6,186 bases of DNA from Streptomyces griseus (lineage in GTDB: Bacteria > Bacteroidota > Bacteroidia > Chitinophagales > Chitinophagaceae), in contig CALPIT020000154.1 of NCBI GenBank assembly GCA_943323705.2, forward strand, positions 1-6,186, given 5' to 3'. Of this stretch, positions 1-6,186 are shown in pieces. Within the stretch, counting starts at the first letter, position 1; each line of letters opens with the position of its first letter. The translations under genes were made by a program, and so were the position numbers. The notes beneath the pieces were generated by a model. It was not told the DNA's origin. It made no database searches and saw nothing but the letters and a program-made list of their open reading frames with translations.

Positions 1-1215
1 ATCATTGAAGTGGTGAATGCCAGTGGTAAAGTGTATCCAGAAGTTGAAGTGAAAGTAAGTCCGGATATCAGTGGTGAAATTACCTAGATCACTGTTCAGG
101 AAGGAGATACAGTAAAAAAAGGTCAATTACTGGCACGCATATACGCAGATATTTACAGCATTCAACGCGATCAAGCTTCTTTTGGTGTGGATCAATCCAA
201 AGCACAAGTTGCCAATTCAAAAGCAGGGCTCGACGCCTTGCAAGCACAACTCGATCAGGCACAGAAGAACTACGATATGCAAAAGAAATTGTTTGATGAT
301 AAAGTAATCAGCAAAAGTGAGTTCAATGTTGCAGAAGCAAATTTCAAAACAGCAAAAGCCAATTACAATGCAGGTGTTCAAAATATTAAAGGCATAAGTG
401 CAAGCGTGCAATCTGCTGAAGCCAGTTTGAATCGCGCCAATAAAGATTTAGGAAAAACAACCATCATCGCGCCAATGGATGGTGTGGTAAGTTTATTGAA
501 TGTAAAAAAAGGCGAAAGAGTTGCGGGTAATAGTTTCAATGTAGGAACTGAAATTCTACGCATCGCCAATATGGAAAAAATTGAAGTTCGTGTGGATGTA
601 GGTGAAAATGATATTCCAAAAGTGAAATTGGGTGACAGCGCACTGGTAACTATTGATGCTTATAGCGACAGAAAGTTCAAAGGATTGGTAACACAAATTG
701 CCAGTTCCAATAACGGCGCTTCCTCACAGTCAGCCTTAGCCGCTACCACAAATGATGTTACGCAATATAAAGTGTATGTAAGATTGTTGCCGGAAAGTTA
801 TAAGGATTTATTGGGCAAAGGCATTTTTCCATTCAGACCAGGAATGAGTGCTACTGCGGATATTCAAACAAAAACACAATCAAATGTGCTGAGTGTGCCT
901 ATCAATGCTGTGACTACCCGAGATAAAAATGATGTTGTTGTGAATAAAGACGATAAAGAAGCATCTGATATCAACGCCCCAGCGCCTTCACTCGACGATT
1001 TGGATGTAGTTGTTTTTGTTTTGGGTGCAGATGGTAAAGTGAAAAAAGTTTCTGTAAAGACTGGCATTCAAGATATCAATTACATTGAAATCACAGAAGG
1101 ATTGAAAGAAGGTGATGAGGTGGTTACCGGTCCTTATGACATCGTTAGCAAAACTTTGAAAGACAGTATTGAAGTTAAAAAAGTTGACAAGAAAGAATTG
1201 TTTGAAAAGAAATAA
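1..1215 (+). CDS. Efflux periplasmic adaptor subunit (HlyD/MacA type), 5'-truncated by the window and interrupted by an in-frame TAG
   Basis: This is a membrane fusion protein that would join an inner-membrane transporter (ABC or RND) to an outer-membrane channel. Frame 1 is homologous-looking from base 1, so the true start lies upstream. The order is: the start of the periplasmic region (VVNASGKVYPEVEV, VSPDISGEI), the first lipoyl half (VQEGDTVKKGQLLARIY, bases 94-150), an alpha-helical coiled-coil hairpin rich in A, Q and K (about 160-455), the second lipoyl half (IIAPMDGVVSLLNVKKGERV), a beta-barrel domain, and the membrane-proximal domain (FRPGMSATADI, VLSVPINAV). It ends in a Lys-rich tail at TAA 1213-1215. 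A TAG at 85-87 splits the first lipoyl half. The longest stop-free piece starts at GTG 187 inside the coiled coil, so it is not a credible native start and would lack any signal or membrane anchor. This is either a recent pseudogene or a base error. Family call is secure; the MacA-like subtype is probable. Confidence 0.85.
85..87 (+). other. In-frame amber stop inside the adaptor gene
   Basis: The reading frame gives ...DISGEIT, then TAG, then ITVQEGDTVKKGQ... Sequence on both sides fits one continuous lipoyl half-motif. In adaptors of this family the position usually carries a Glu or Lys-like residue, so a single change from GAG, AAG or CAG would explain it. No in-frame ATG follows until 277. 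Confidence 0.85.
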
Positions 1216-1247
1216 AACTATTGCCGTTAAAATCCGAAATTCCATTT

Positions 1248-3644
1248 TTGAAAAACTATTTACCATTAATTATTTTATTTTCATTTTTGCATAGCTATTC
1301 TAATGCACAAATCAGTAAATTAACAATCAACATTACTGATGATAAGAACAATAAAATACAAGGTGCTACTGCGTATTTAAAAAATCTTGCTGATACAAAT
1401 GCTTCCATTAAAAAGCTATTGAAATCTAAGGATGAATTCAACATCACAGAAGGCATAGAATACCATCTCCACATCAGTTCAATTGGCAAATTAGATTTTG
1501 ATACAGCCTTTACAGCAGGAAGCACAACTGTTTCAATGCAAGTGGTTTTGAAGAATGAGTTCAGTTCAATGTCTGCTGTTACTGTTGTTTCTTCAAGAAA
1601 GCCATTGATTAAAGAAGAAGACGATAAAACGATAGTTGATGCTGCGGCATTAACAATTAGCAGTAGCAATGCGTTTGAAGTGATCGAGAAAACACCAGGC
1701 GCCATTATCGATCAGGATGGAAATGTTTACCTGAATAGCACCACACCGGCTACTATTTTCATCAATGGAAGAGAAATGAAACTCAGCAGTGCGGATTTAA
1801 CTTCATTATTGAAAAGCTTGCCCGCCAATAGTGTCAGTAAAATTGAAATTTTACGAAACCCATCAGCAAAATATGATGCAGCAAGTAGTGGAGGTATTGT
1901 GAACATTGTTTTGAAAAAAGGCGTTAAACTCGGCAGCAGTGGCAGTATGAACATTGCTTATTTTCAGGGCGTTTATGCAACAAACACCGCTGGTTTTACT
2001 TTTAGTAAATCAGGAGATAAAATAAATAGTTACATCAATTACCAGTTCACCGGCCGCACTAATTTTGAAGAGGTGGATTCCAAGAGAAATTTTGATATCG
2101 ACAGCACGATTATTAATCAACGTTCTTTTACAAAATATCCATCAACCACCCATTACATCAATTCTGGATTGGATTATGCATTTGCCAAAAAATGGAATAT
2201 CGCTTATGATGTAAGATATACTTTCAATGAAAATAAAAATAAAGCGGAAAATACAATCGATGTTACAAAGCAACTGCTCACTCAAAATATTTTAGAAACA
2301 CAATCTGCAATTACTAACAACAATAATTCAGATTTCTTTTCAAATACTTTGACATTGAAATGCAAAATTGATACTTCTGGAAGCGAATGGACCAATGTCT
2401 TGGATTACAGTTATTATCATTATACTAACGATCAAATATACACGAACGCATACATCATTCCCGTTCATGCAGCAGTAATTGGCGATGGCATGAATGACAA
2501 CTCAAAAAACAATTGGTCGTTTCAATCTGACCTCACTTTAAAGCTTCCTAAAAAATACACATTCGAAACTGGTATTAAAATAAGCAACAGCAAGAGTCTC
2601 AGCAGCGCTGAATATTTTATAGATACAGGCAATGGTGTTAGAATGATTGATAAATTTCAAACCAATACTTATCAATACAACGAAACAATTAGCGCAGCAT
2701 ATGTACAGGCCTCTAAAACATTTCATGGCTTTACCATCAAGCCCGGATTGCGTTTCGAAATTACTGATATCAATGGTCGCCAGTTGATTCCGAAAGACAC
2801 CAGTTTTGGCATCAACAGAAAAGATATTTTTCCATACATATTTCTCAAGCACAAACTTTTTAAAATGTATGGGCAAACATTAATGGGCAGTGCTATTTTC
2901 CGAAAAAGCATTCGCCGTCCTTATTATGAAAGTCTGAATCCATATCCCAAATACGTAGATCAGTTTTTATATGAATCGGGCAATCCTGCATTAAAACCAC
3001 AGTTCACTACCAATTGTGAACTGAACGTTACTTTCAATGATATACCTGTATTTGCATTTGGATTTAATGATACTAGAGATATTTTCAGCAATGTGATTTA
3101 TCAGGATCCCGTTACCAAAATCGCTTATCGCACATTTGATAATCTGGGAAAAAATAAAGAATATTATTTCCGACTTGTTGGGGGTAAACCTCCGGGCGGT
3201 AAATATTTTTTCTATATGGGCTTTGTGTTTAATTACAATGAGTACAGAGGTTTTTTTCAAAATGAAATTTTCAATTATAACCGTGCCGGATACACGCTAT
3301 TCACTTTTCATGAATATAAAGCCACAAAAAGTTTCACTGTCAATTTGCAGGCATTTATGCGTTCCAAGGGGTTACAGAATTTTTATGAGTTGAATACTTT
3401 TGGCGGCATTTTTGTATCTGCGAACAAAAGTTTATTTAAAAAGAAAGTGAATCTAATCGTTTCGATCAACGACGTATTGCGTACCAATCAGATTACCTTT
3501 AATTTCGACAGAAACGGCCAACGCGTAGAAGGCCATCGCGTCAATGATACGCGTCGTTTAGGTATTACTTTGAGATATAATTTTGGCTTCAAACCGAAGG
3601 AGGAGAAAGAGAAGAAGGGTAATTATGAAACGCCCCAAGAATAA
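1248..3644 (+). CDS. Outer membrane beta-barrel family protein (TonB-dependent receptor-like, OMP_b-brl_3 type)
   Basis: Probable outer-membrane barrel of the TonB-receptor superfamily; substrate unknown. From TTG 1248 the product is 798 aa. Residues 1-20 form a signal peptide (MKNYLPLIILFSFL...YSNA, cleaved before Q21). A carboxypeptidase-regulatory-like beta-sandwich follows (about 24-105). The plug domain is at about 117-226, with KTPGAIIDQDGNVYLN, FINGREM, VSKIEILRNPSAKYDA and GGIVNIVLKKG. The long C-terminal region of alternating aromatic strands is the barrel, ending RRLGITLRYNFGF plus a charged tail, as is usual for this family. No clear TonB box is seen. No SusD-type partner is adjacent, so this is not a classical SusC/D pair. 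There is no in-frame ATG before 1536. TTG 1221 gives nine extra residues ahead of the signal peptide; TTG 1248 gives a textbook one and is preferred. It lies 32 bp after the adaptor stop, so co-transcription is likely. Confidence 0.88.
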   Translation: MKNYLPLIILFSFLHSYSNAQISKLTINITDDKNNKIQGATAYLKNLADTNASIKKLLKSKDEFNITEGIEYHLHISSIGKLDFDTAFTAGSTTVSMQVVLKNEFSSMSAVTVVSSRKPLIKEEDDKTIVDAAALTISSSNAFEVIEKTPGAIIDQDGNVYLNSTTPATIFINGREMKLSSADLTSLLKSLPANSVSKIEILRNPSAKYDAASSGGIVNIVLKKGVKLGSSGSMNIAYFQGVYATNTAGFTFSKSGDKINSYINYQFTGRTNFEEVDSKRNFDIDSTIINQRSFTKYPSTTHYINSGLDYAFAKKWNIAYDVRYTFNENKNKAENTIDVTKQLLTQNILETQSAITNNNNSDFFSNTLTLKCKIDTSGSEWTNVLDYSYYHYTNDQIYTNAYIIPVHAAVIGDGMNDNSKNNWSFQSDLTLKLPKKYTFETGIKISNSKSLSSAEYFIDTGNGVRMIDKFQTNTYQYNETISAAYVQASKTFHGFTIKPGLRFEITDINGRQLIPKDTSFGINRKDIFPYIFLKHKLFKMYGQTLMGSAIFRKSIRRPYYESLNPYPKYVDQFLYESGNPALKPQFTTNCELNVTFNDIPVFAFGFNDTRDIFSNVIYQDPVTKIAYRTFDNLGKNKEYYFRLVGGKPPGGKYFFYMGFVFNYNEYRGFFQNEIFNYNRAGYTLFTFHEYKATKSFTVNLQAFMRSKGLQNFYELNTFGGIFVSANKSLFKKKVNLIVSINDVLRTNQITFNFDRNGQRVEGHRVNDTRRLGITLRYNFGFKPKEEKEKKGNYETPQE

Positions 3645-3657
3645 GAGCCTCACCCCC

Positions 3658-3680
3658 AACCCCTCTCCAATAGAGAGGGG
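3658..3680 (+). repeat. Repeat B, left copy: CT-rich inverted-repeat element
   Basis: Arms cccctctc (3660-3667) and gagagggg (3673-3680) pair around a five-base loop caata. Bases 3658-3679 recur as an exact 22-base reverse complement at 6160-6181. No T-run follows, so it is not a convincing intrinsic terminator, although it sits just after the barrel gene stop between converging genes. The flanking CTCACCCCCAACCCCTCTCC-type text resembles a short interspersed repeat that I recall as frequent between genes in Bacteroidota; this is unverified. Confidence 0.75.
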
Positions 3681-3733
3681 AGTGGCACCCTCATTCATAT
3701 TTAATCTTTCAAAACAAAAAACAATTCATGAAT

Positions 3734-3845
3734 TCGCGATCATCGAATAAAACATAATCAAAGTCCCCTTCGGGTAATCTAGGGGCCAAGTCGCGCTTAT
3801 CCAACAAAACACAATCAAAGTCCCCCTTTGGGGGATTTAGGGGGC
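3734..3845. repeat. Imperfect tandem duplication, 57-bp period
   Basis: Unit 1 starts with tcgcg at 3734 and unit 2 with tcgcg at 3791. Each unit has about 30 bases of AT-rich spacer (25 of 30 identical by eye), including ataatcaaagtcccc in unit 1 and acaatcaaagtcccc in unit 2, then a G/C-block palindrome. The unit-1 block is decayed (ccccttcgggtaatctagggg); the unit-2 block is intact. The second unit runs into the stop codon of the nucleotidyltransferase gene. Confidence 0.8.
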
Positions 3846-3846
3846 T
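3815..3846 (-). repeat. Repeat A, left copy: G/C-block palindrome
   Basis: On the minus strand this reads AGCCCCCT, AAA, TCCCCC, AAA, GGGGGA, then CTTTGA. The TCCCCC and GGGGGA arms are perfect complements. A related element in the opposite orientation lies at 6046-6070, differing in the three-base linker (CGG) and the loop (AA). A decayed extra copy lies at 3759-3786. The AG of the element forms the last two bases of the TAG stop codon of the nucleotidyltransferase gene. Confidence 0.75.
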
Positions 3847-4561
3847 AAATAAACATCCCCTCCGCCACCTCCACACTCTCCAGCTTTCCCACATCTATAA
3901 ATCTATCACCGGAATGTTCGTAGCCCATGATTACATGTTCAGCAGCCAGACTTAAATACGTTTCAGTTAAGGAGAATTTTCCGCGTTGTGGAATGAGTTC
4001 GAATACAGCAGGTTCGAAAATAGCTACACAGCTGTAGGCCATTGGTTTTAAATTTTCTTTTGCTATAGAAATTTTTCGTTCACCCGTAACATTGTTTTCC
4101 CATCCACACAATCTGTTGTGTTCATCAAATAAAAAATTACGTGATGATTTGCGATTGGTGATGCCAAATGAAATCAGCGCTTCATTCGATTTGTGAAATG
4201 ATAATAAATTGCTGATGGATAAATCTGTTAGTATGTCTGCATTCAACGTGATAAAAGGTTCGTCGTTTTGCAGTAGTGATTGTGCTTTTAGTAAGCCGCC
4301 ACCTGTTTCCAGCACTTCGTTACTTTCATCGCTGATGATGATGTTGCTTCCCCAGCTTTTATTATCATTAACCGCTTCTATGATTTGGTCTGCGAAATGA
4401 TGTACGTTCACCACTACATTGGTGATATTGTATTGTTGTAAATATTCTATGTTGCGTTGCAGCAATGATTTGTTATTGACGATGGCTAGCGCTTTAGGAT
4501 GACTATCTGTCCAGGGTTTGAAACGTGTGCCGAGTCCGGCGGCGAAGATCATGGCATTCAT
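3845..4561 (-). CDS. MurU-like sugar-1-phosphate nucleotidyltransferase
   Basis: A 238-aa NTP_transferase fold enzyme (glycosyltransferase-A-like) that would transfer a nucleotide from NTP to a sugar-1-phosphate in the cytoplasm. Visible motifs are the N-terminal nucleotide loop AAGLGTRFKPWT (residues 7-18), the PKAL lysine K23, the substrate-side ETGGG (85-89), the metal-binding NAD (107-109) with TD at 112-113, and the C-terminal FIDVGKLE with D223. The ETGGG motif, size and near-absence of a C-terminal extension (no left-handed helix domain) fit MurU, which makes UDP-MurNAc from MurNAc-1-phosphate. Other sugar nucleotidyltransferases, such as those for heptose or mannose, are possible alternatives. 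The start ATG overlaps the stop of the upstream kinase by one base, so the two genes are translated together. The TAG stop abuts repeat A. The fold is secure; the substrate is inferred mainly from the neighbour. Confidence 0.9.
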   Translation of the reverse strand: MNAMIFAAGLGTRFKPWTDSHPKALAIVNNKSLLQRNIEYLQQYNITNVVVNVHHFADQIIEAVNDNKSWGSNIIISDESNEVLETGGGLLKAQSLLQNDEPFITLNADILTDLSISNLLSFHKSNEALISFGITNRKSSRNFLFDEHNRLCGWENNVTGERKISIAKENLKPMAYSCVAIFEPAVFELIPQRGKFSLTETYLSLAAEHVIMGYEHSGDRFIDVGKLESVEVAEGMFI

Positions 4562-4563
4562 TA
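4559..4563 (-). promoter_or_regulatory. Stop/start overlap (TAATG) coupling kinase and nucleotidyltransferase
   Basis: On the minus strand the kinase stop TAA and the nucleotidyltransferase ATG share one base. This arrangement normally means re-initiation by the same ribosome and fixed stoichiometry. It supports the two products acting in one pathway. Confidence 0.85.
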
Positions 4564-6006
4564 TTTTACCCAGTTTTCGTTATTCAAATGTGTTACGATT
4601 GTTTTTACACCAAATTTATTTCTGATATGGCGATTGACAGCTTCGGCTGCGTATACGCTTCGGTGTTGGCCGCCGGTACAACCGAAATTGATTTCCAAAC
4701 TTTCAAAACCGCGTTTGATGTAGTCTTCTACGGTGATGTCAACGATGTCGTAAATGCTATTTAGAAATTTGGGCATCAACGTTTGTTGTTCGAGAAAATC
4801 TTTTACTGGCTTGTCCTGTCCAGATTGTTTTTTATACTCCTCAATTCTTCCGGGATTGAGAATGCCTCTGCAATCAAACACATAACCACCACCGTTTTTA
4901 GTTTTATCAACGGGATAGCCATTCTTCAAATAAGAGAAGCTATGAATCTTAACCAGCAACGGCGTTTGTTCATTGGCTTTAGTATTTTCAAATTGCTGAA
5001 TCATATCATCAGCAACCACAAGTTTTAATAATGATTCAAACATCGGAAAGCTGATGCCAATTTTTTTGTGTTGCATGAACCATTTCAGATTCTGCAATGC
5101 CAAAGGAATGCTGGTGAGGAAATGAGCTTTGCGTTCAAACAATCCTCTGAAGCCATAAGCGCCCAATACTTGCAGCAAACGAATCATCACGTAACCATTG
5201 TATTGATTGGTGAAAATAGTTCTATCAACAGGTGTTCCCATTTCTTCGTCTACACAGTCCATATAATAACTCAGCAGTTTATCTTTCCATTCATCACTGA
5301 GATTGGCTTTGGCCTGCCACAACAATGAAGCCACATCATATTGTAGAGCACCTTTCATCCCACCTTGGAAATCGATGAAATAAACTTCATTATTATTTAC
5401 CATGATATTGCGACTTTGAAAATCGCGGAACATAAAATATTTCTGATCTACATGAGCCAAATAATTGCTGATGGCTTCAAAATCTTTGATCAACTTTTCT
5501 TTATCGTAAGGAATTTTTAAAGTGTCGAGAAAATAATATTTGAAGTAAAGCAAATCACTGAGAATGGCTTGCTGCCCAAATTCTTTGCTGGTGATACATT
5601 GAGAGTAATCTAAGTTTTTATCACCATTGATTTGCAAATGGGCAATGGCTTTCAGACTTTTTTTAAATAAATTAAATACTAGATCATTGTGTCCGTTCGC
5701 TTCTAACACATTCAGTAAAGAGGTATCGCCAAAATCTTCTTGGATATAAATTGAGGCATCTTCATTTATTGCCAACACTTCTGGCACAGGAACATTGATA
5801 TTCTTAAAATGTTTACTGAAATAGATGAAGGTTTTGTTTTCTCTGATGTTGTTGCTATAAGTTGCGATGAACGTTTTGTTGTCCGCACAATAAATTCTGA
5901 AATAGATTCTGTCGCTTCCGCTTTGCGGTATTTTTTCTATTTGTTGTATGGGCTGGGAGCTGTATTGCTGAAAACAATTTTTAATAGCCGAAATGATATT
6001 TTCCAT
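4561..6006 (-). CDS. AmgK-like phosphotransferase fused to a RapZ C-terminal domain
   Basis: A 481-aa fusion. Residues 1 to about 330 form an APH/choline-kinase-fold small-molecule kinase. It has a nucleotide loop QSGSDRIYFRI (28-38), YIQEDFGDTSLL (87-98), catalytic loop FRDFQSRNIM (193-202; D195 and N200) and metal-binding IDFQGG (211-216; D212). Arg replaces the usual His of HxD, as I recall for AmgK (RDYHADN), the anomeric kinase for MurNAc/GlcNAc. After a linker, about 350-481 form a RapZ-C domain: FSYLKNGYP, VFDCRGILNPGR (376-387) and the signature GCTGGQHRSV (442-451). The P-loop half of RapZ (Walker A GxSGxGKS) is absent. In E. coli RapZ this half senses glucosamine-6-phosphate and binds RNA. 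The start is ATG 6006; the GTG at 6084 would only translate repeat DNA. It is the first gene of the unit. Both domains are clear; sugar substrate and sensing role are inferred. Confidence 0.9.
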   Translation of the reverse strand: MENIISAIKNCFQQYSSQPIQQIEKIPQSGSDRIYFRIYCADNKTFIATYSNNIRENKTFIYFSKHFKNINVPVPEVLAINEDASIYIQEDFGDTSLLNVLEANGHNDLVFNLFKKSLKAIAHLQINGDKNLDYSQCITSKEFGQQAILSDLLYFKYYFLDTLKIPYDKEKLIKDFEAISNYLAHVDQKYFMFRDFQSRNIMVNNNEVYFIDFQGGMKGALQYDVASLLWQAKANLSDEWKDKLLSYYMDCVDEEMGTPVDRTIFTNQYNGYVMIRLLQVLGAYGFRGLFERKAHFLTSIPLALQNLKWFMQHKKIGISFPMFESLLKLVVADDMIQQFENTKANEQTPLLVKIHSFSYLKNGYPVDKTKNGGGYVFDCRGILNPGRIEEYKKQSGQDKPVKDFLEQQTLMPKFLNSIYDIVDITVEDYIKRGFESLEINFGCTGGQHRSVYAAEAVNRHIRNKFGVKTIVTHLNNENWVK

Positions 6007-6045
6007 TATTGAAGTTGTGGATGTAAAAGTAGAGAAAAAAAGGGA

Positions 6046-6071
6046 AGCCCCCTCGGTCCCCCAAGGGGGAA
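6046..6071 (+). repeat. Repeat A, right copy: G/C-block palindrome
   Basis: This reads AGCCCCCT, CGG, TCCCCC, AA, GGGGGA on the plus strand. The inverted repeat 6057-6070 is perfect around a two-base centre. It matches the minus-strand element at 3815-3846 and so lies in inverted orientation to it, about 40 bp upstream of the kinase start. Confidence 0.75.
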
Positions 6072-6081
6072 GTTGGTTAAC

Positions 6082-6136
6082 CACGAATTCACGAATTTTT
6101 TACCGCAGAGAACAGAGTTGGTGAGTTTGCGCAGAG
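6082..6136. repeat. Short-repeat fragments: cacgaatt tandem pair and cgcagag pair
   Basis: Bases 6082-6089 and 6090-6097 are two adjacent copies of cacgaatt. The heptamer cgcagag occurs at 6104-6110 and 6130-6136. I recall text of the form 'accacgaattcacgaatt' followed by 'accgcagag' as an interspersed repeat in many environmental bacterial genomes; this is from memory and unverified. No coding sense is apparent. Confidence 0.55.
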
Positions 6137-6159
6137 ACAGCCGATACTGATCATTGCTA

Positions 6160-6181
6160 CCCTCTCTATTGGAGAGGGGTT
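6160..6181 (-). repeat. Repeat B, right copy
   Basis: The 22 bases are the exact reverse complement of 3658-3679, including the asymmetric loop (tattg against caata), so the inverted orientation is real and not just a product of the palindrome. The similarity fades outside the 22 bases. Confidence 0.8.
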
Positions 6182-6186
6182 GCCTG

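Noticed and set aside
1..1215. Recoding of TAG as a sense codon to explain the adaptor stop.
   Set aside because: The nucleotidyltransferase ends naturally at a TAG (3845-3847) at normal family length, so TAG acts as a stop in this genome.
1248..3644. SusC-type nutrient receptor of a polysaccharide utilisation locus.
   Set aside because: There is no SusD partner or carbohydrate enzymes, and length and C-terminus fit the smaller OMP_b-brl_3 family.
3660..3680. Intrinsic bidirectional terminator between the converging genes.
   Set aside because: A stem is present but no T-run follows on either strand, and the same element occurs at 6160-6181 outside a gene end.
3734..3845. Short CRISPR array.
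   Set aside because: There are only two units, the similarity spans spacer and palindrome alike, and no cas genes are nearby. It is a tandem duplication.
3709..3894. Small minus-strand protein with a repeated GDFD motif.
   Set aside because: It consists of intergenic repeat DNA plus out-of-frame sequence of the nucleotidyltransferase 3' end, and no start context is convincing.
6024..6031. Bacteroidota -7 promoter element (TACTTTTA on the minus strand against TAnnTTTG).
   Set aside because: It has one mismatch, and no TTTG-like -33 element is seen at suitable spacing. Too weak to annotate.
6007..6084. N-terminal extension of the kinase from GTG 6084.
   Set aside because: The extra residues translate repeat A and a poly-T stretch. 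ATG 6006 directly begins a plausible kinase N-terminus.

Overview
The window looks like chromosomal DNA of a Bacteroidota bacterium, probably of the Chitinophagaceae/Sphingobacteriales type. It is AT-rich. It encodes an 'outer membrane beta-barrel family' TonB-receptor-like protein of the kind expanded in that phylum, has no clear Shine-Dalgarno sequences, and has a signal peptide ending in N-A before Q. A kinase/RapZ-C fusion that I associate with Bacteroidota is also present. These assignments come from recognising families by eye; no search was run.

Layout. Bases 1-1215 (+) hold the 3' part of a periplasmic adaptor (membrane fusion protein, HlyD/MacA type) of a tripartite efflux system. 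Its reading frame is broken by an in-frame TAG at 85-87. Bases 1248-3644 (+) hold an outer-membrane beta-barrel protein with a signal peptide, N-terminal beta-sandwich, plug and barrel. It has no ATG start and most likely begins at a TTG. Bases 3645-3844 are a convergent intergenic region filled with short repeats. Bases 3845-6006 (-) form a tightly coupled two-gene unit, transcribed from right to left. The first gene is a sugar/aminoglycoside-type kinase fused to a RapZ C-terminal domain. The second is a MurU-like sugar-1-phosphate nucleotidyltransferase. Stop and start overlap as TAATG. Bases 6007-6186 are noncoding and consist largely of short dispersed-repeat fragments.

How the genes may work together. 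Kinase plus nucleotidyltransferase resembles the AmgK-MurU pair of peptidoglycan amino-sugar salvage: the kinase makes a sugar-1-phosphate and the transferase makes the UDP-sugar. RapZ-C is known in Escherichia coli as a sensor domain for glucosamine-6-phosphate that also binds small RNA. Its fusion to such a kinase suggests that salvage is tuned by the amino-sugar precursor pool. This is the most interesting biological point in the window, and the functional link is inference.

The two-gene unit is bracketed by inverted copies of two different repeat families in a nested order (B, A, genes, inverted A, inverted B). The 22-bp B copies are identical. The plus-strand pair (adaptor, then barrel protein) is co-directional and closely spaced, so probably co-transcribed, but no permease or TolC-type gene is visible in the window.
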